Origin: Sagittula stellata E-37
GTDB taxonomy: Bacteria > Pseudomonadota > Alphaproteobacteria > Rhodobacterales > Rhodobacteraceae
Direction of reading: 5' to 3'
DNA length: 64,000 nt
NCBI RefSeq assembly: GCF_039724765.1
Contig: NZ_CP155729.1
Coordinates: 1,426,001 to 1,490,000 of the forward strand
In this document: positions 45,359 through 54,467 of the stretch, in pieces
Numbering within the stretch: position 1 is the first letter of the stretch
Layout: each line of letters starts with the position of its first letter
Notes under the pieces: generated by a model
Told to the model about the DNA's origin: nothing
The model's input: only the letters and a program-made list of their open reading frames with translations
The model's database searches: none
Made by a program: the position numbers and the translations under genes

Positions 45359-45922
45359 ATGCCCAAGATCAACGGTAACGAGATCCGTCCAGGCAATGTT
45401 CTAGAGCATGACGGCCATCTTTGGGCCGCTGTGAAGGTCGATCATGTAAAGCCCGGAAAGGGCGGCGCTTTCGCCCAAGTCGAGCTCAAGAACCTGCGTA
45501 ACGGATCAAAACTGAACGAACGGTTCAGATCCGCGGACAAAGTCGAGCGTGTGCGCCTGGAACAGAAGGACATGCAGTTCCTGTTCGAGTCCGACGGCCG
45601 CCTGACCTTCATGGACACGGAAACCTTCGAGCAGGTCGAACTCGACGCCGACATCCTCGGCGAGCGTCGTCCGTTTCTGCAGGACGGCATGACCATCGTC
45701 GTGGAATTCCACGACTCCGAGGCGCTGAACGCCACGCTGCCGCAAAAGGTCGTCTGCACCATCGAAGAGACCGAGCCGGTGGTGAAAGGCCAGACAGCGG
45801 CCAACAGCTTCAAGCCCGCGCTGCTCGACAACGGCGTGCGCGTGACGGTGCCGCCGTTTGTCGGAACGGGCGAGCAGATCGTCGTGAACACCGAGACCAT
45901 GGAGTATTCGGAACGCGCATAA
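45359..45922 (+). CDS. efp: Elongation factor P
   Basis: EF-P (187 residues, standard length) relieves ribosome stalling at polyproline. It has the three beta-barrel layout, and the tip loop reads [10 protein letters not shown] with K34, the residue modified by beta-lysylation in E. coli. The ending [12 protein letters not shown] is typical. The ATG at 45359 gives [17 protein letters not shown]. An in-frame start at 45251 would add a basic sequence with no family match. No EpmA/EpmB gene is in the window. The transcript probably ends at the hairpin at 45980. Confidence 0.95.
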   Translation: MPKINGNEIRPGNVLEHDGHLWAAVKVDHVKPGKGGAFAQVELKNLRNGSKLNERFRSADKVERVRLEQKDMQFLFESDGRLTFMDTETFEQVELDADILGERRPFLQDGMTIVVEFHDSEALNATLPQKVVCTIEETEPVVKGQTAANSFKPALLDNGVRVTVPPFVGTGEQIVVNTETMEYSERA

Positions 45923-45979
45923 CCCGCGCGGCCTGAACCCATTCCCCCGTGCAACCGCCGGGGGCGATATACAGACATG

Positions 45980-46016
45980 AAAGGCCTCCGGCTCTTACAG
46001 CCAAGGAGGCCTTTTT
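45980..46016 (+). terminator. efp terminator hairpin that contains the next gene's ribosome-binding site
   Basis: The arms AAAGGCCTCC (45980-45989) and GGAGGCCTTT (46005-46014) are perfectly paired over 10 bases, followed by TT, C and the ATG at 46018. Inside the loop a second stem GGCT/AGCC (45990-45993 and 45999-46002) closes a CTTAC loop. AAGGAGG (46003-46009), the ribosome-binding site of the acetyltransferase, lies in the 3' arm. The structure could terminate efp transcripts and also hide the translation start of the next gene. Confidence 0.75.
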
Positions 46017-46017
46017 C

Positions 46018-46515
46018 ATGATTACCGAAGCCACGCAGAGCGACCTGGGCGGGCTTGTGCCGCTCTTTCGGTCCCTGAACGATCTGCACGCGGTCCACGT
46101 GCCCGACCGTTTCCACGATGCCGCCAGCGACGCCGATCTGCACGACGTGCTGCAGGGCGCATGGCAGGGCGGTAGCCGCTTCCTCGTCTACCGCACTGAA
46201 GGCGTGGCCCGGGGCTACCTCAAATGGCAGATGATGCCCGTGGGGGTCGCCGCGCTGGAACGGCCCCGCCGCATTGCGCTTCTGGATCACATCTGGGTGG
46301 AACCGATCTGGCGGCGCCGGGGGCTGGCCTCGCGCCTGATCGACCGGTTCGAACAGGACAGCGCCCGGGCAGGGGCGCAGGGCTGGACGGTGCGGGTGCA
46401 CGCCTTCAACGCCGCCTCCGCCGCGCTCATGCGGCGCCATGGGGCGGAGCTGTCGGTGCAGGCCTTCGACAAATACGCCGCGCCCGTCCGGGCCAGTGCC
46501 CCGACCAGTGCCTAG
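46018..46515 (+). CDS. GNAT-family N-acetyltransferase
   Basis: This 165-residue acetyltransferase of the GNAT fold has LLDHIWVEPIWRRRGLASRL, which holds the acetyl-CoA pyrophosphate-binding R/Q-x-x-G-x-A pattern (RRRGLA). It ends with a FNAASAALMRRHG segment. The acceptor is unknown. The ATG at 46018 is set by AAGGAGG 8 bases upstream, which is buried in the efp terminator hairpin. The stop overlaps the convergent fructosamine kinase stop. Confidence 0.85.
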   Translation: MITEATQSDLGGLVPLFRSLNDLHAVHVPDRFHDAASDADLHDVLQGAWQGGSRFLVYRTEGVARGYLKWQMMPVGVAALERPRRIALLDHIWVEPIWRRRGLASRLIDRFEQDSARAGAQGWTVRVHAFNAASAALMRRHGAELSVQAFDKYAAPVRASAPTSA

Positions 46516-47309
46516 ACGCGGGCCGCCGTCAGCAGGCGTTCCACCAGCCCGTAGTAGCTGCCGCCGAAAAGGTGCAGGTGCACCAGCGCGGGGAACAGCT
46601 GGTAGATCGGACGGCGCGCTTCGTGTCCTTTGCGCAGCGCGCCATAGCCGTCATGGAAGGCGTGGTCCGGCTTGCCGAACAGGTGCAGCATGGCCAGGTC
46701 CACCTCCGGATCGCCGAAGTAGCAGGCCGGGTCGATCATCCACGCCCGGTCGCCGGAGAACACCGCGTTGCCCGTCCACAGATCGCCATGCAACAGCACG
46801 GGCGTCACGTCCTCCAGCCGGTCGGGCAGGGCTGAGGCCAGCGTTTCGACCCGTCGGGCTACGGGGCCGGGCAGGTGCGGCAGAAGCGGCAGCAGCCGCG
46901 CCTCGCACCAGAAGGAGGGCCAGTCCGGGCGGGGCGCCATGTCGAGCCGCAGCGCGCCAAAGGCGTAGCCCTCGGGCCACCCGGTGTCGTCGCCCGTTGT
47001 CGCGTGCAGCCGCCGCAGGCCCCGACCCAGCGCGTGCCAGCCGTCTTCGGTGGCGGGGCCTTCCTCCAGCCATTCGAGGCAAAGCACATCGCGGCCCTGG
47101 AAAAGCACGCGCGGCACCGGCGCGCCGCTGCGGTCCATGGCCTGCAGCATCCGCGCCTCGACCCCCACGTGGGCGCCGACCTTCACCGCCATGCGGCGGC
47201 CATCGGCCAGATCCACGCAGGCCACCTCGGACAGGTCGCCGCCGTGCAAGTGTCGGATCGCCGTCACCGGGGTCTCCAGCGCCGCGGCAAGGTAGGGGCC
47301 GGAGATCAC
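46512..47309 (-). CDS. Fructosamine/ketosamine kinase family protein
   Basis: This 265-residue kinase-fold protein is of the fructosamine-3-kinase family. It phosphorylates ketosamines on glycated proteins or amino acids, leading to deglycation. Key motifs are LLHGDLWTGN (catalytic loop, with D as base) and IDPACYFGDPEVDLAM (metal-binding DPA). The start is a GTG at 47309 directly after the upstream ygfZ-like stop (TAGGTG), so the two are coupled. The lysine of the ATP site is in RMAVKVG. Confidence 0.88.
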   Translation of the reverse strand: MISGPYLAAALETPVTAIRHLHGGDLSEVACVDLADGRRMAVKVGAHVGVEARMLQAMDRSGAPVPRVLFQGRDVLCLEWLEEGPATEDGWHALGRGLRRLHATTGDDTGWPEGYAFGALRLDMAPRPDWPSFWCEARLLPLLPHLPGPVARRVETLASALPDRLEDVTPVLLHGDLWTGNAVFSGDRAWMIDPACYFGDPEVDLAMLHLFGKPDHAFHDGYGALRKGHEARRPIYQLFPALVHLHLFGGSYYGLVERLLTAARV

Positions 47310-48047
47310 CTAGTTGGCCATTGAAACGTGGACATCGCCGGCCATCATGTCGTCTCCGGCGCGGTCGAAGCGCAGGTAGGCGATGGCCGAGTCACCCGAC
47401 TGGGTGAACAGCGTACCGGCCTCCTTGCCGTTGCTGACGATCTTCGTGCCTATCGGCGCGTGGCCGTCTATGGCGACCCGGGCCAGCCCCTTGCGCAGCT
47501 CGGTCTTGTGCTTCATCCGGGCGGTCACTTCCTGCCCGACATAGCAGCCCTTCTTGAAATCGACGCCGTTCAGGCGCTCGAACCCGGCTTCCAGGATGAA
47601 GGTGTCGGGGGTCAGCTCCACCCCGGCGCGCGGCACGCAGGCGGCGACGCGCAGCGCGTCCCAGTCGGCCTCTCCGGCGGGTTGTCCGGCATAGCCCCGC
47701 CAGCCCAGCCGGGGATCGCGCGGATCGGCAAAGGCGCCTTCGGGCGGGGTGCCCGTGCCGCGGGTCACCACGACGTCCGTCTCGGTGATTTCCACCGGCG
47801 TGCGTAGCTTGTACATGGTCAGCGCCTGCATCAGGCTGACGGCCAGCGCGACCTCCACGTCGATCAGCACGTCCTCGCCATCCGGCACAAGGAAGAAGTC
47901 CGCGCGGTATTTGCCCTGCGGCGTCAGCAGGGCGGCATAGACCAACCCCTTTTCCAGCCGCGCCACATCGTTTGTCACCAGTCCCTGAAGGAATTCCCGC
48001 GCCTTGGCGCCGTGGACCCTCAGGACGGTTCGGCTCTCTTGCGTCAT
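47310..48047 (-). CDS. ygfZ: Folate-binding YgfZ/GcvT-like protein
   Basis: The 245-residue protein has the YgfZ signature KGCYVGQE near residue 175 and the GcvT-like fold. YgfZ proteins bind folate and help maintain or repair certain Fe-S enzymes. The gene starts at ATG 48047 and is divergent, with a 52-base gap, from the glycosyltransferase. The next gene on its strand begins immediately after its stop. Family call is firm from the motif. Confidence 0.9.
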   Translation of the reverse strand: MTQESRTVLRVHGAKAREFLQGLVTNDVARLEKGLVYAALLTPQGKYRADFFLVPDGEDVLIDVEVALAVSLMQALTMYKLRTPVEITETDVVVTRGTGTPPEGAFADPRDPRLGWRGYAGQPAGEADWDALRVAACVPRAGVELTPDTFILEAGFERLNGVDFKKGCYVGQEVTARMKHKTELRKGLARVAIDGHAPIGTKIVSNGKEAGTLFTQSGDSAIAYLRFDRAGDDMMAGDVHVSMAN

Positions 48048-48099
48048 GTTTACTTTCACCTTTGGCTTCAGGGTGTCATATAGGCCCGCGAACCCAGAG

Positions 48100-48786
48100 A
48101 TGACAGACATGCGCGCTCCGATCACCGTTCTGATGCCGACACTCGACGCGGCGGCCCATATGCCGCGCGCGCTGGCGTCGCTGGGCGAAGGGCTGACCCA
48201 GGGGCTGATCCGCGAACTGGTGGTCAGCGACGGCGGCTCGACCGATGCGACGCTCGACATCGCCGACGCGGCGGGGGCCGTGATCGTGACCGGACCGGCC
48301 TCGCGTGGCGGGCAGTTGCGCCGTGGGGCGGCAGAGGCGCGGGCCGACTGGCTGATGGTGCTGCACGCCGACACGATCCTGGAGGAGGGCTGGAACCGCC
48401 CCGTGGCCGAGGCCATCCGCGCCCGGCAGGCGGGCTATTTCACGCTGCGCTTCGACGCCCGTGGCCTCGCGCCGCGCGTCGTCGCCGGCTGGGCCAACCT
48501 GCGCGCCCGGACCTTCGGGCTGCCCTACGGCGACCAGGGTCTGCTGCTGCCCTTGTCGCTTTACCACGAGGCCGGGGGCTATCCGGATATCCCGCTGATG
48601 GAGGACGTGGCCCTCGCCCGGGCCCTGCGCGGACGGCTGAAACCGCTGGACGTCACAGCCACCACATCGGCCGAGCGTTACCGCAAGCAGGGCTGGATCG
48701 TGCGCGGCGGACGCAACCTCTCGACGCTGACCCGCTACCTCGCCGGGGCCGACCCGGAAACGCTGGCGCGCCGCTACCGGAGCTGA
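48100..48786 (+). CDS. Family-2-type glycosyltransferase (TIGR04283-like)
   Basis: The 228-residue GT-A glycosyltransferase begins with ITVLMPTLDAAAHMPRAL, then VVSDGGSTDATLDIA (nucleotide-sugar site) and MVLHADTILEEGW (metal-binding HADT). It ends with LMEDVALARALRGRLK and a short basic tail. There is no membrane helix. TIGR04283-type enzymes are small and of unknown sugar specificity. The start could also be the ATG at 48109. GT activity itself is probable; the pathway is not visible from neighbours. Confidence 0.83.
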   Translation: MTDMRAPITVLMPTLDAAAHMPRALASLGEGLTQGLIRELVVSDGGSTDATLDIADAAGAVIVTGPASRGGQLRRGAAEARADWLMVLHADTILEEGWNRPVAEAIRARQAGYFTLRFDARGLAPRVVAGWANLRARTFGLPYGDQGLLLPLSLYHEAGGYPDIPLMEDVALARALRGRLKPLDVTATTSAERYRKQGWIVRGGRNLSTLTRYLAGADPETLARRYRS

Positions 48787-48913
48787 CGGCGCAGACCTTC
48801 GCGATGTACGTCAGGGACGCCCCTCAGGGGCCGCAGGAGCGCAATCAGCGGTTGTTCCAAGGCAAAGGGCGCCGACGCGGGACAAGGCCCAGTCACGGGC
48901 CGCAGGGCGCCTG

Positions 48914-50719
48914 TCAGGCCGTTCCGCTGACCGGGTCACCCTCGGCGTCGGCGCCATCCGTGGCCTTGCGGGTCTCGAACTGCATCTTGTAGAGCGCGGC
49001 ATAGGCGCCGCCCTTATCCAGCAGCGCGTCATGGGTGCCTTCCTCGACAACCCGTCCCGCGTCCATGACCACGATCTTGTCGGCGCTGCGCACGGTGGAC
49101 AGCCGGTGGGCGATCACGACGGTGGTCCGCCCGACCGCCAGTTCCTCAAGCGCCGCCTGCACGATGGCCTCCGACTGGGTGTCCAGCGCGCTCGTCGCCT
49201 CGTCCAGCAGCAGGATCGGCGTGTCGCGCAGCACGGCGCGGGCGATGGCCACGCGCTGTCGCTGACCGCCCGAAAGCGTCGAACCGCGCGGGCCGACCCG
49301 CGTGTCCAGCCCGTCGGACAGGCGCGGCAGGAAGTCCTGCACATGCGCGGCCTTCAACGCGGTGGCCAGTTGCTCGTCCGTCACGTTGCGGTCCAGCACG
49401 ATGTTGGCGCGCAGCGTCTCGTCGAACAGCAGCGCCTCCTGGCTCACGGTCGAGATCATGCCGCGCAGGTCCGCCAGCCGCATGGCCGAAACCTCGGTCC
49501 CGCCGATGGTGACCGCGCCTTCCTGCGGATCGACCAGCCGGGTCAGCAGGTGGAAGATGGTGGACTTGCCCGCGCCGGAGGCCCCGACCAGCGCCGTCGT
49601 CTTGCCCGGCTCTGCACTGAACGTCACGCCGCGCAGCACCGTGGTGTCGCCGTAGGACAGGCGCACGTCGCGCAGGTCGATGCGCGGTGTGCCGGTGGGG
49701 GCGGGCACCGGGTGCTCGGGGTCTTTCAGGGCGGGTTCGGTGTGCATCACCTCGACCACCCGCTCGATGCTGGCGGCGGCGACCTGCCACGATCCGCTCA
49801 TCGCGCCAAGGCGGCGCAGCGGGTCGAACATCATGCCGATGGCGGTGAAGAACGTCATGAACTCGCCGATGGTCTTGCCGCCGTCCTGAATCTCGCGCCC
49901 CGCGAAGAACAGGATGCCGAAGAAGCCCACGCCCGACATGATGTCGATCAGCGCCGGCATCAGCGCCTGTCCGGCGACCGACCGGGTTTCGCCCAGGATG
50001 CGCTTCTTGGCCAGCTTGCGGTAGCTCTTGGACTGATACGTTTCGAGCTGGTTCAGCTTCACCGGGGTGATGCCGTGGAAGACCTCGTTCAGCCGCGTCG
50101 ACTGCCCGGCGGCGATGTTGCGCACCCAGCGGGCGTTGTTGCGCACGTAGCGTTGCAGCAGCGCGCCTGGCGCGATCATCAGCGGCGCCCCGATCAGCGC
50201 GATCAGCGTCCATTGCCAGTCCGTCCACATCGCCACGCCGAACAGCCAGATGAAGGTCAGCGCGTCGCGTCCGGCGCCCGTCAGCACGGTGCTCCAGACC
50301 TTTGCGATGGCGCCCACGTCGCCTTCGACACGCTGGATCAGATGCCCGGGGCCGACCTCGTTGTGATAGGCCACGTCGAGCCGCATCAGGTGTTCCAGCA
50401 GGTCCTGCCGGATGTCGGCCATGCTGCTTTGCGCGGCGCGGTTCAGAACGACCTTCTGCGCCACGCCAGACACCGCGCGGAAGACGAACAGCGCCAGGAC
50501 GATCAGCCCCACACGCAGCAGAGCGCTGCGGTCGTCGGTCGAAAAGACGTCGTCGAAGAGCGGCTCCATCATCACCGCGAAGCCCGCCGTCATGGAGCTT
50601 TCGATGGCCATGAACACCAGCGCGACGGTCAGCAGCTTCCAGTATTTCTTCAGGTAGCGCGTCCACAACCACCCGAGCAGCCGGGTCGGCGGGGTCTGTA
50701 TCGGAGCTTCCTCGCTCAC
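48914..50719 (-). CDS. MsbA-like ABC exporter (fused membrane and ATPase domains)
   Basis: The 601-residue half-transporter has an N-terminal six-helix membrane domain (about residues 15-320). A full ATPase domain follows, with Walker A GASGAGKST, the signature LSGGQRQR, Walker B LLLDEATSALD and H-loop IAHRLST. Such homodimers flip lipids or export drugs; MsbA of lipid A is the best-known case. The start is the GTG at 50719, which overlaps the phosphatase stop (GTGA), so translation is coupled. The C-terminus is an acidic unstructured tail. Confidence 0.88.
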   Translation of the reverse strand: MSEEAPIQTPPTRLLGWLWTRYLKKYWKLLTVALVFMAIESSMTAGFAVMMEPLFDDVFSTDDRSALLRVGLIVLALFVFRAVSGVAQKVVLNRAAQSSMADIRQDLLEHLMRLDVAYHNEVGPGHLIQRVEGDVGAIAKVWSTVLTGAGRDALTFIWLFGVAMWTDWQWTLIALIGAPLMIAPGALLQRYVRNNARWVRNIAAGQSTRLNEVFHGITPVKLNQLETYQSKSYRKLAKKRILGETRSVAGQALMPALIDIMSGVGFFGILFFAGREIQDGGKTIGEFMTFFTAIGMMFDPLRRLGAMSGSWQVAAASIERVVEVMHTEPALKDPEHPVPAPTGTPRIDLRDVRLSYGDTTVLRGVTFSAEPGKTTALVGASGAGKSTIFHLLTRLVDPQEGAVTIGGTEVSAMRLADLRGMISTVSQEALLFDETLRANIVLDRNVTDEQLATALKAAHVQDFLPRLSDGLDTRVGPRGSTLSGGQRQRVAIARAVLRDTPILLLDEATSALDTQSEAIVQAALEELAVGRTTVVIAHRLSTVRSADKIVVMDAGRVVEEGTHDALLDKGGAYAALYKMQFETRKATDGADAEGDPVSGTA

Positions 50720-51438
50720 GCGTCGCGCTCCGCCATGAGCTGGGCTGCCACCTCCGCCTCGGCGCGGCGCGCCTCCCAGCCCTCTTGCAGGGCGCTGGCG
50801 CGGTATTCGTGGCGGATCCACTCCTCGAAGCCGATCTGCCCCAGCGCAAGCCGCGCGCCATAGACCCGCAGGATATAGTCCTGCACGCCGGTCTTGGTGA
50901 AATCGAGGTGGATGTACTTCAGACCAAGCTGCTTCTGCGCGACCTCAAGCGGCGCGTCCTCGAAGATCAGCAGATACATCGCCGCGACGAAGCCCGCGCG
51001 ATCCGCGCCGGACTTGCAGTGGAACATCACGGGCTTTTCGGCGGCGCGCAGGGCGTCGATCACCGCCTCGATCTTGCTGCGCGGGGCGGCGGTGCGGGCC
51101 CAGAGCTTTGCATCGACCAGCGTCAGGCCGAGGGTCTCGCAGCTTTCCCGCTCGAACAGGTATTGCGCCCGAACGTCCGGGCCGCGCAGGTTGATGACCG
51201 TCCGGATGCCCATCTTCGCATAGCGTTCGAACCGGCCATGCGTAGGCTGGTTCGAGCGATAGACGCCCGGCGCGATCTCGAAGAAATTGGTCCACAGGAC
51301 GCGCAGAAAGGCATGGTCGAACAGGTGGAAATGCAGCTTCGACCAGCGCCGTGCCTTCGGATCCGTGATGTCGGTGCCGAAGGAATAGCGCAGGCGACGT
51401 TCCGCCTTGTCCAGTTTGTCGCGCAGTCGTGCCAGCAT
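50716..51438 (-). CDS. Dual-specificity-type protein phosphatase
   Basis: The 240-residue protein has a cysteine-phosphatase active site HCKSGADRAG (CX5R) and a preceding INLRGPD segment. Its nearest well-known type is the DSP/PTP group active on phosphoprotein or lipid-linked phosphate. The arrangement, coupled to an MsbA-like exporter, suggests a role in lipid or lipid A phosphate metabolism, but that is inference from position. The start at 51438 (MLARLRDKL) is preferred over a TTG at 51450. It is divergent from the aminotransferase gene. Confidence 0.82.
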   Translation of the reverse strand: MLARLRDKLDKAERRLRYSFGTDITDPKARRWSKLHFHLFDHAFLRVLWTNFFEIAPGVYRSNQPTHGRFERYAKMGIRTVINLRGPDVRAQYLFERESCETLGLTLVDAKLWARTAAPRSKIEAVIDALRAAEKPVMFHCKSGADRAGFVAAMYLLIFEDAPLEVAQKQLGLKYIHLDFTKTGVQDYILRVYGARLALGQIGFEEWIRHEYRASALQEGWEARRAEAEVAAQLMAERDA

Positions 51439-51595
51439 CGAAGGTTCCAAGCGTCAGTGTCGCCGTGTACGCGGCAAACCCCCCGGTGTCCAGCGACAGG
51501 CCGGTGAACAGGCCGGTGACATGCGGCATCCGGGGGGATTGACGGCGCGGCGCAGGCGGTGAAGGGTCGCGCCGTTGTGGAATATGGAGGACCGG

Positions 51596-52792
51596 ATGAC
51601 ACTTTCACAGGGGCGTGCCCACGTTGCGATTCCCGGCCCTTCGGTGATGCCGGACGCGGTGCTGCAGGCGATGCACCGCCCGGCGCCCGACATCTATTCG
51701 GGCGACCTGCACGGCATGGTCGACAGCCTCGTGCCCGATCTGCGCTACGTGGCGGGGACGACGGGTCATGTCGCCATGTACATCTGCAACGGCCACGGCG
51801 CGTGGGAGGCATCGCTGTCGAACGTCGTGGCGCCGGGCGAAACCGTGCTGGTGCCCGCCTGCGGGCGCTTCGGCCTCGGCTGGGCCGAGGTGGCGGGCGG
51901 ACTCGGCATCGAGGTCGACCTGATCGACCACGGCCGCCAGCGCCCCATCGACCCGGAGCTGGTCCGCGCCGCGCTGCGCGCCGACAAGGGCCAGAAGATC
52001 AAGGCGGTGCTGGCGGTGCACACCGATACCTCGTCCTCCGTCCGCTCCGACATCGCGGCGCTGCGCAAGGTGCTGGACGAGGAAGGGCACCCCGCGCTCC
52101 TGATGGCGGATTGCGTGGCCTCGATGGCCTGCGACGAATTCCACATGGACGACTGGGGCGCCGACGTGGCGATCACCGGTTCGCAGAAGGGTCTGATGGT
52201 GCCCCCGGGCATGGCCTTCGTGTTCTTCAACGACAAGGCCAAGGCGGTGCGCGCCGCCATGCCGCGCGTGACGAACTACTGGGACTGGACCCGGCGGGCC
52301 GAGCCGGAGATGTTCTACCAGTACTTCGGCGGCACCGCGCCCACGCACCACCTTTACGGCTTGCGCGCCGCGCTGGACATGATCCGCGCCGAGGGGATGG
52401 AGGCGATCTGGACCCGCCACGCCCGGCTGGCCGGCGCGCTCTGGGCCGCGGTGGAGCACTGGGGCCAGGACGGCCCCTTCAAGCTCAACATCGCCGATCC
52501 CGCACACCGCTCTCACGCGGTGACGGCCATGGCGATCGGCAAGGGCAACGCCGACCGGCTGCGCAAGTGGTCCTCGGAACAGGCGGGCGTGACGCTGGGC
52601 GTGGGCCTTGGCGTGACGGACCCGGACGACCCCACGGCCTCGGGCTATTTCCGCATCGGCCACATGGGCCACGTCAACGCGCACATGATGCTGGGCACGC
52701 TGGGCGTGATCGAAACCGGGCTGAAGGTCCTGAACATCCCGCACACGCCGGGCGGCGTGGCGCAGGCGGCAGAGGCGCTGGCGGCAGGCTGA
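51596..52792 (+). CDS. Class-V aminotransferase, serine/alanine-glyoxylate type
   Basis: The 398-residue PLP enzyme starts MTLSQGRAHVAIPGPSVMP. The PLP lysine lies in ITGSQKGLMVPPG. The family motifs VLAVHTDTSSSVRSDI, GHMGHVNAHMMLG and the final NIPHTPGGVAQA are present. This group transaminates glyoxylate with serine or alanine, relevant to the serine cycle, glycolate use or glycine supply. The ATG at 51596 follows TGGAGGACC. An in-frame ATG upstream (51575) is less well placed. Confidence 0.88.
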   Translation: MTLSQGRAHVAIPGPSVMPDAVLQAMHRPAPDIYSGDLHGMVDSLVPDLRYVAGTTGHVAMYICNGHGAWEASLSNVVAPGETVLVPACGRFGLGWAEVAGGLGIEVDLIDHGRQRPIDPELVRAALRADKGQKIKAVLAVHTDTSSSVRSDIAALRKVLDEEGHPALLMADCVASMACDEFHMDDWGADVAITGSQKGLMVPPGMAFVFFNDKAKAVRAAMPRVTNYWDWTRRAEPEMFYQYFGGTAPTHHLYGLRAALDMIRAEGMEAIWTRHARLAGALWAAVEHWGQDGPFKLNIADPAHRSHAVTAMAIGKGNADRLRKWSSEQAGVTLGVGLGVTDPDDPTASGYFRIGHMGHVNAHMMLGTLGVIETGLKVLNIPHTPGGVAQAAEALAAG

Positions 52793-52853
52793 CCGTCATA
52801 CGTGATCCGCAGGCAACCCAAAGGAGCGCCTGCGGCGCACAGGTCGTCTCGTA

Positions 52854-52871
52854 CGGGGGCCATAGCCCCCG
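52854..52871. other. GC hairpin after the class-V aminotransferase gene
   Basis: A perfect CGGGGGC-CATA-GCCCCCG stem lies 61 bases after the aminotransferase stop, before the convergent small membrane gene. There is no T-run after it, so a classical terminator is doubtful, but a transcription pause or mRNA 3' end is plausible. Confidence 0.4.
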
Positions 52872-52961
52872 TCCTCGTGATGGGCGCGGGGCCAGGTGGG
52901 CCGGGTCTGGTGAAGGGCCAAACGGCGGCAGGGCCCTTGCGGAGACGGACGCTGGCGCCGG

Positions 52962-53189
52962 TCAGGCCTTGTCGGTATTGCCCGAGGTCGGCTCGACCCC
53001 TGCGTCCCTGCGGCGGCGGGCATGGTCCAGCCGGGTGATCAGGTGGTTCAGGAGCGCCGCGATCAGGATCAGCGGCGCAAGGCCCCAGACATACCAGATC
53101 GCAGTGAAGATCCACAGCAGGTTGACGAAGAGCAGGATCATGTTGGCGGTCATGTAGTCCTCGACCGGTTGCGGATGGTGGTTCTGCAT
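52962..53189 (-). CDS. Small membrane protein, function unknown
   Basis: The 75-residue frame encodes a protein with two adjacent hydrophobic helices (about 17-32 and 36-50: NMILLFVNLLWIFTAIW and GLAPLILIAALLNHL). A basic segment (RRRRD) and a polar C-terminus follow. Similar small double-helix proteins are often conserved in Rhodobacterales. I do not recognise the family. An alternative start is M13. The upstream gap carries a CtrA-like half-palindrome (53291-53306). Confidence 0.55.
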   Translation of the reverse strand: MQNHHPQPVEDYMTANMILLFVNLLWIFTAIWYVWGLAPLILIAALLNHLITRLDHARRRRDAGVEPTSGNTDKA

Positions 53190-53290
53190 TGCGGCGGCTC
53201 CGACACCTGATCCCGCACCCGTTCCGGGTGCCTCGAACCAGAGCCTAGCGCATCCGCGACAGGAGTCCCGTTCACTCTGCGGGAATTTGG

Positions 53291-53306
53291 TAAACCCTGT
53301 GTTAAC
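53291..53306. promoter_or_regulatory. CtrA-like box upstream of the small membrane protein gene
   Basis: TAAA-CCCTGTG-TTAAC matches the CtrA consensus TTAA-N7-TTAAC with one change in the first half. It lies about 100 bases before the minus-strand gene starting at 53189, the only nearby start it could serve. Confidence 0.35.
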
Positions 53307-53357
53307 GCATCCGCCAACGCAGCCCGTGGTGCAGCCCGAAACGCAATCTAAGGCCGG

Positions 53358-54467
53358 TTACGCGGCGCGCGCCTTTGCCAGTGCCTTGGGAAGGGCCTGT
53401 TCGAGGACGTCCATGTCCTCGGGCCGCCCGGCGGTGATGCGGATGCAGCGGTCCTGCGGCGGCACGAAGGGCATGCGGACGAACACGCCGTCCTCGGCCA
53501 GCGCGGCCAGCACGGCGCGGGCGAAGGCGCCGTCGCCACGGCAGTCCACCGCGACGAAGTTCGTGCCGGAGGGCAGGGCGGTCAGCCCGTTGGCCTCGGC
53601 GATACGGGCGATGCGGGTCTTCGAGTCGTCGACCAGCCGCAGCACGTCGCCCAGCCACGCCTTGTCCTGCAGCGCGGCCAACGCGCCCGCGAGCGAGATG
53701 CGCGACATGCCGAAGTGGTTGCGGATCTTGTCGAAGGACTTGATCAGCCCCTGCGCGCCCACGGCGTAGCCGATGCGCGCCCCGGCCATGCCATGCGCCT
53801 TCGAGAAGGTGCGGAAGCGAATCACGCGCGGGTCCTCGGGGTCCAGATCGGGCGTGGTGCCGCTCGGTGCGAACTCGATATAGGCCTCGTCCAGCGCCAG
53901 CACGCAGCCGTCCGGCAGGTGATCCAGCGCAGCGGCGATGTCGCTGCCCTTGTGGAAGGTGCCCATCGGGTTGTCGGGGTTCGAGAGGTAGACGATCTTT
54001 GCGTCGACCTCGGCCGCCTTGGCGAACAGCGCCGCCGGATCTTCGTGGTCGCCTGCGAACGGCACCTTGTGCAGCACGCCGCCATAGCCCGCCACATGAT
54101 AGTTGAACGTCGGATAGGCGCCGTCGGACGTGACCACCGCGTCGCCCGGCGCCACCAGCAGGCGCACGAAGTTCCCCAGGAGCCCGTCGATCCCGGACCC
54201 CAGAACGATATTGGCCGGCGTCACCCCCATCTGCTCGGCCAGCGCGCCCTTCAGGTCCAGATGGCTCGAGTCGGCGTATTTCCAGATCTCCACCGCCTCG
54301 TCCTGCATCGCCGCGATGGCGAAGGGCGAGGGGCCGAACACGCTTTCATTGGCGCCCAGCCGTGCGCGGAACGGCGCACCGCGCTGGCGTTCCAGCGCTT
54401 CGGGGCCGACAAACGGTACGGTTGCGGGAAGATCGGCGATCGGGGCGGGGTAACGGGGTCCTCTCAT
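53358..54467 (-). CDS. HisC-like aminotransferase (class I/II)
   Basis: The 369-residue PLP enzyme of fold type I resembles histidinol-phosphate aminotransferase. The PLP lysine is in RTFSKAHGMAGARIGY. GANESVFGPSP, LSNPDNPMGT and DEAYIEF match the HisC/CobD group. No other his genes are nearby, so a different amino-acid substrate (for example aromatic) is possible, as is common for dispersed HisC paralogues. The ATG at 54467 gives MRGPRYPAP; the upstream 457 bases contain no gene. Confidence 0.82.
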   Translation of the reverse strand: MRGPRYPAPIADLPATVPFVGPEALERQRGAPFRARLGANESVFGPSPFAIAAMQDEAVEIWKYADSSHLDLKGALAEQMGVTPANIVLGSGIDGLLGNFVRLLVAPGDAVVTSDGAYPTFNYHVAGYGGVLHKVPFAGDHEDPAALFAKAAEVDAKIVYLSNPDNPMGTFHKGSDIAAALDHLPDGCVLALDEAYIEFAPSGTTPDLDPEDPRVIRFRTFSKAHGMAGARIGYAVGAQGLIKSFDKIRNHFGMSRISLAGALAALQDKAWLGDVLRLVDDSKTRIARIAEANGLTALPSGTNFVAVDCRGDGAFARAVLAALAEDGVFVRMPFVPPQDRCIRITAGRPEDMDVLEQALPKALAKARAA

